From: JACCQS01 sp050999295
GTDB taxonomy: Bacteria > Actinomycetota > Actinomycetes > Mycobacteriales > Geodermatophilaceae
Direction: 5' to 3'
DNA length: 25,066 nt
Assembly (NCBI GenBank): GCA_050999295.1
Contig: JBPCPI010000142.1
Location: forward strand, 1 to 25,066
This document shows, one piece after another, positions 22,264 through 25,066 of the stretch (within the stretch, counting starts at the first letter, position 1; every line of letters begins with the position of its first letter). The translations under genes and the position numbers were made by a program. The notes under the pieces were generated by a model. It made no database searches. It had not been told where the DNA came from and was given only the letters and a program-made list of their open reading frames with translations.

Positions 22264-23010
22264 TCAGCCACGGGGCCCGGCCGGGGACTCAGTGAAGCGA
22301 TAGCCCTTTCCTCGTACGGTGGCGATGACCGTGGGACGCCACGGGTCATCACCCAGCCGCAGCCGCAACCGCCGGATGTGCACGGTGATGGTGTTGGACC
22401 GCTCGTCCGGCAGTCCCGGCCACAGCTGTTTGCGGATCTGTTCGCGCGTCAGCACCCGATCGCGGTGCGACATGAGCAGGTGCAGTAGGTGGAATTCCTG
22501 TCGCGGCAGGTCGATCGCTCGGTTGTTCAAGAAGACCCGTTGGGACTCCGGGTCAAGCCGAACCGGGCCGTACTCGAGCGCAGCGAGGGAGGCTCGGGTC
22601 GGCCGAAGGGATCGCACCAGCGGTTCCAGCTCGGCGGTGCGGTAGGGCCGCGCCACGCAGACGGTTGCCCCGGCTCGCATCGCGGCCTCGGCGACCTCGC
22701 CGTCATCGACCCCCATCCCGATGATGATGGACAGCGGGCGGTGGCGCCGCAGCGTGCTCACCAGTTGTTCGCTGCTGATGTCGTTCAGTCGCGCGGCGGC
22801 CAGTACGACGTCGGGATGGAACTCCCCGGCCGACAGGAGCGCCTCGGCCGCGCAGTCGGTCAGGACGACGCTGAAATGCTTGTCGAAAGCGGCCTTGAGG
22901 GTCCGGGCCTGATGTTGTTCGGGCTCGACCACCAACAGGAGCAATGGGGTGAGGCGCCCGGCATAGACATCCCCAGGCGGGTCCGGTCGCGCCTCGTGAC
23001 TGGCGACCAT
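22264..23010 (-). CDS. OmpR/PhoB-type regulator with aspartate-less receiver
   Basis: Protein of 248 residues with a receiver-like domain (about 22-135) and a C-terminal winged helix (about 145-240: LDPESQRVFLNNRAIDLPRQEFHLLHLLM, LTREQIRKQLWPG, SNTITVHIRRLRLRLG, VRGKGYRF). In the receiver, the acidic pair is replaced by VVEPEQ, the phosphoacceptor position by Ala (PDVVLAAARL, about A72), and the conserved Lys by Arg (VARPY). Phosphorylation by a histidine kinase is therefore unlikely, and no kinase gene is adjacent. It is the last gene of a pst operon, 30 bp after pstB, and may regulate phosphate or nitrogen genes. ATG 23010 is used; its AGGA sits inside an intergenic hairpin. Confidence 0.88.
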   Translation of the reverse strand: MVASHEARPDPPGDVYAGRLTPLLLLVVEPEQHQARTLKAAFDKHFSVVLTDCAAEALLSAGEFHPDVVLAAARLNDISSEQLVSTLRRHRPLSIIIGMGVDDGEVAEAAMRAGATVCVARPYRTAELEPLVRSLRPTRASLAALEYGPVRLDPESQRVFLNNRAIDLPRQEFHLLHLLMSHRDRVLTREQIRKQLWPGLPDERSNTITVHIRRLRLRLGDDPWRPTVIATVRGKGYRFTESPAGPRG

Positions 23011-23011
23011 G

Positions 23012-23036
23012 GCGCAGTCCTGACTGGGGTGCGCCG
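23012..23036 (-). promoter_or_regulatory. Intergenic hairpin that may hide the regulator ribosome-binding site
   Basis: Minus-strand sequence between pstB and the regulator folds as GGCG/CGCC outer stem with CAGTC-AG-GACTG inside. The only plausible Shine-Dalgarno (AGGA) overlaps the inner loop and stem, adjacent to the ATG. Confidence 0.35.
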
Positions 23037-23040
23037 ACGG

Positions 23041-23997
23041 TCAGCCGAAGCGTCCGCTGATGTAGGCCTCGGTCAAGTCGTTCGCCGGGGCACTGAAGAT
23101 CTTGTTCGTGTCGTCGAACTCGATCAGAACGCCGTGCCGCTGGCCCTCAGCGTCCACTTCGGCAGTCAGGAAGGCCGTCTTGTCGCTAACCCGGGCTGCC
23201 TGCTGCATGTTGTGGGTGACGATGACGATCGTGTACTGCTTTGTCAGCTCGGCCATCAGATCCTCGATCTTGGCGGTGGCGATCGGATCCAACGCCGAGC
23301 ACGGTTCGTCCATCAGGATGACTTCCGGCTTGACTGCGATCGTGCGGGCGATGCAGAGCCGTTGCTGCTGACCACCGGACAGGGCCAGGGCGCTGGACTT
23401 CAACTTGTCCTTGACCTCGCCCCACAGGGCGGCACCGGTCAGCGCCTCCTCGACCAGATCGTCGAAGTTGGACACCTTCATGCCGGTGACCTTCGGCCCA
23501 TAGACGATGTTGTCGTAGATCGACTTCGGGAACGGGTTGGGCTGTTGGAAGACCATTCCGATCCGGCGGCGCACCTCGATGGGATCGACGCCGGCCTCGT
23601 AGAGATCCTGACCGTGGAAGGCGATTCGGCCGGAGACCCGAGCACCGATGATCAGGTCATTCATCCGATTGAGCGACCGCAGCAGGGTGCTCTTGCCGCA
23701 TCCCGACGGCCCGATCATGGCGGTGATCTGACGTACCTCGATCGGAATCGAGACACCGCGGACCGCGCGGTAGGAGCCGTAGTGGATGTCGACGTCCTGC
23801 AACTCGAGAATGGGGCTCACGCCGCCGTTGCGTTCCGGGGTCGGGCCCTGTTGTTCGTTCCGTGCCGTGATCTTGACGCCGGTGCGACTGTCCAGATTCG
23901 GCGGGACGATGGTCGTACTTTTGCTCACGGTGTGTTCCCCAGCCCTCTGTTCGGTTGGTGTCAGTACGGACATCGGCGCCGCGTGCTGCTGGTTCAT
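23041..23997 (-). CDS. pstB: Phosphate ABC transporter ATP-binding protein
   Basis: Cytoplasmic ATPase of the high-affinity phosphate importer PstSCAB. Signatures are IHYGSYRAVRGVSI, Walker A GPSGCGKSTLLRSLNRMND, the Q-loop MVFQQPNPFPKSIYDNI, the ABC motif LSGGQQQRLCIART, Walker B VILMDEPCSALDP and the H-loop VTHNMQQAARVSDKTAF. It ends with EAYISGRFG, the usual PstB C-terminus. The ATG at 23997 overlaps the pstA stop (ATGA) and gives 318 residues, about 60 more than typical PstB. The extra N-terminal part is polar and unconserved, so a later start such as the GTG before SPILELQDV is possible. Confidence 0.96.
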   Translation of the reverse strand: MNQQHAAPMSVLTPTEQRAGEHTVSKSTTIVPPNLDSRTGVKITARNEQQGPTPERNGGVSPILELQDVDIHYGSYRAVRGVSIPIEVRQITAMIGPSGCGKSTLLRSLNRMNDLIIGARVSGRIAFHGQDLYEAGVDPIEVRRRIGMVFQQPNPFPKSIYDNIVYGPKVTGMKVSNFDDLVEEALTGAALWGEVKDKLKSSALALSGGQQQRLCIARTIAVKPEVILMDEPCSALDPIATAKIEDLMAELTKQYTIVIVTHNMQQAARVSDKTAFLTAEVDAEGQRHGVLIEFDDTNKIFSAPANDLTEAYISGRFG

Positions 23998-24911
23998 TTG
24001 ATCCTGCCAGCCCGGTTCCGGATCACGATGGCGATGGAGTTCATCAGCAGGAGGATGATCAGTAGGAGCACGATGCCGGCCGAGGCCAACTCCTGAAGTT
24101 CGGCCTGCGGACTCTTGATCAGGTTGAAGATCGCGATCGGCAATACCGTGTACCCGCTGAAAATCCCCTCCGGATTGAACCGGACGAACGTCACCGCACC
24201 CAGCAGGATCAACGGCGCGGCCTCCCCGATGGCCCGGGACAGCGCCAGGATGGAACCCGTTGCCGTTCCGGAAGTGGCTGCGGGTAGGACCTGACGCCAC
24301 ACGGTCTGCCATTTCGTGGCGCCGAGCGCGTAGGAGCCCAATCGGATCGACGGCGGCACCGCACGCAGTGCCTCGCGGGTGGCAATGATCACGACGGGCA
24401 AGACGAGAAGGGAAAGCACGATGGCCGCGGTGATGATGGTGAACCCGAGCCCGAACACCCGCGCGATGATTCCCAGGCCCAGGATGCCGAACACGATGGA
24501 GGGCACACCGGCGAGGTTCTGGATGTTCAGTTCCAGGAACCGGTTGTACCAGCGGGTGTTGTCGGCGTACTCCTCGAGGTAGATCGCCGCCGCGATCCCG
24601 GTGGGTAGGCACATCAGCGCGGTCAGGCCGATCACCCATAGGGTCCCGGTGAGCGCTGACTGCAGCCCGGACTCGTCGGCCCGGGAGGCCAGACCGCTCG
24701 GCATGTTCGTGACCAGGCGCAGGTCAAGACGGTTCCACCCGGCGATGACCACGTAGATGATCAGGCTCGCCAGGAACGCGAAGGCCACAAAAAGAGAGAA
24801 CTGTAAGGCTAACCGAAAGAGCGTGTCTCCCAACCGGAACCGGCGCCGCTTGATGGCCGCCGCCGAGGGATGCACGAAGCCGGTCTCGTCGCGGCTGGTG
24901 TCGATCGCCAT
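23994..24911 (-). CDS. pstA: Phosphate ABC transporter permease
   Basis: Inner-membrane subunit of the phosphate importer, 305 residues with about six hydrophobic helices. PstA features are SALTGTLWVIGLTALMCLPTGIAAAIYLEEYA, NIQNLAGVPSIVFGILGLGI, and the EAA-type coupling loop REALRAVPPSIRLGSYALGATKWQTVWRQVLP, followed by LSRAIGEAAPLILLGAV. The N-terminal 35 residues are a polar cytoplasmic tail. ATG 24911 overlaps the stop of pstC by one base (TAATG), and its own end overlaps pstB, so pstC, pstA and pstB are translationally coupled. Confidence 0.96.
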   Translation of the reverse strand: MAIDTSRDETGFVHPSAAAIKRRRFRLGDTLFRLALQFSLFVAFAFLASLIIYVVIAGWNRLDLRLVTNMPSGLASRADESGLQSALTGTLWVIGLTALMCLPTGIAAAIYLEEYADNTRWYNRFLELNIQNLAGVPSIVFGILGLGIIARVFGLGFTIITAAIVLSLLVLPVVIIATREALRAVPPSIRLGSYALGATKWQTVWRQVLPAATSGTATGSILALSRAIGEAAPLILLGAVTFVRFNPEGIFSGYTVLPIAIFNLIKSPQAELQELASAGIVLLLIILLLMNSIAIVIRNRAGRIK

Positions 24912-25066
24912 TACTCGTAGACCTCTCGGAAGCGTCGCACCAGGCGGAAGCTGATGATGTTGAGCGCGAAGGTGATGATGAACAGCAGCGCGCCCACCGC
25001 GAAGATCGACTTGTACTCCACTGTGCCCAATGGGAGGTCGCCTTGACCGGCGCTGGCGATGAAGGC
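24911..25066 (-). CDS. pstC: Phosphate ABC transporter permease, C-terminal part
   Basis: The last 51 codons and TAA (24911-24913) are in the window; the gene continues beyond the right edge. The visible sequence reads AFIASAGQGDLPLGTVEYKS, then IFAVGALLFIITFALNIISF and the basic end RLVRRFREVYE. This matches the final helix and tail of PstC. The stop overlaps pstA. pstS is expected further upstream on the minus strand, but is not visible here. Confidence 0.9.
   Translation of the reverse strand, partial: AFIASAGQGDLPLGTVEYKSIFAVGALLFIITFALNIISFRLVRRFREVYE

Noticed and set aside
22489..24096. Plus-strand open frame of 535 codons opposite pstB
   Set aside because: Shadow of pstB and the regulator; no recognisable domain and no ribosome-binding site.
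1..25066. tRNA, rRNA or riboswitch genes
   Set aside because: No cloverleaf, ribosomal segment or recognisable riboswitch core was seen in the short intergenic gaps.

Overview
The window is high-GC DNA from an actinobacterium. The evidence is pervasive G/C at third codon positions, many GTG starts, leaderless or ATGA-coupled genes, an LCP protein with a C-terminal LytR_C-like domain, a TIGR03086/mycothiol-isomerase-like protein, and a stand-alone Clp N-domain protein. I cannot place it to genus. I saw no rRNA, tRNA or CRISPR array.

Left end (1-1633): decayed insertion-sequence material. An IS110-type transposase with two frameshifts abuts the C-terminal stub of an unrelated transposase. Next comes a minus-strand run read from about 4720 down to 1634: a small HTH protein, a Clp N-domain protein, a DoxX-like membrane protein interrupted by one amber codon, an SDR that seems to start at CTG, and gpsA. 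The promoter of this run carries two near-identical palindromes, one over the -35 and one over the -10.

Middle (4931-16402): a PRC-barrel protein, a BioY biotin transporter and a convergent coiled-coil protein. These are followed by a complete branched-chain-amino-acid-type ABC operon (livF-livG-livH-livM-livK order) in which every gene overlaps the next, ending at a strong hairpin. Then come a degenerate LCP/LytR_C envelope protein, a secreted beta-propeller protein, a beta-carbonic anhydrase and a PrxQ/BCP peroxiredoxin broken by a single-base frameshift.

Right part (16465-21162): a DinB-like protein, a DoxX-like membrane pair, four 17-bp tandem repeats, and then the most unusual part. This is a tight three-gene cassette made of an acyl-CoA-dehydrogenase-fold flavoprotein, a PhnD/SsuA-type binding protein without a signal peptide, and a radical SAM protein with an extra N-terminal, possibly TusA-like, domain. 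I cannot assign it to a known pathway; it is the best candidate here for an undescribed system.

Right end (minus strand): a MazEF-type toxin-antitoxin pair with a palindromic operator, an SRPBCC protein, and the 3' part of a phosphate-uptake operon (pstC partial, pstA, pstB). The pst operon ends with an OmpR-type regulator whose receiver domain lacks the phosphorylatable aspartate.
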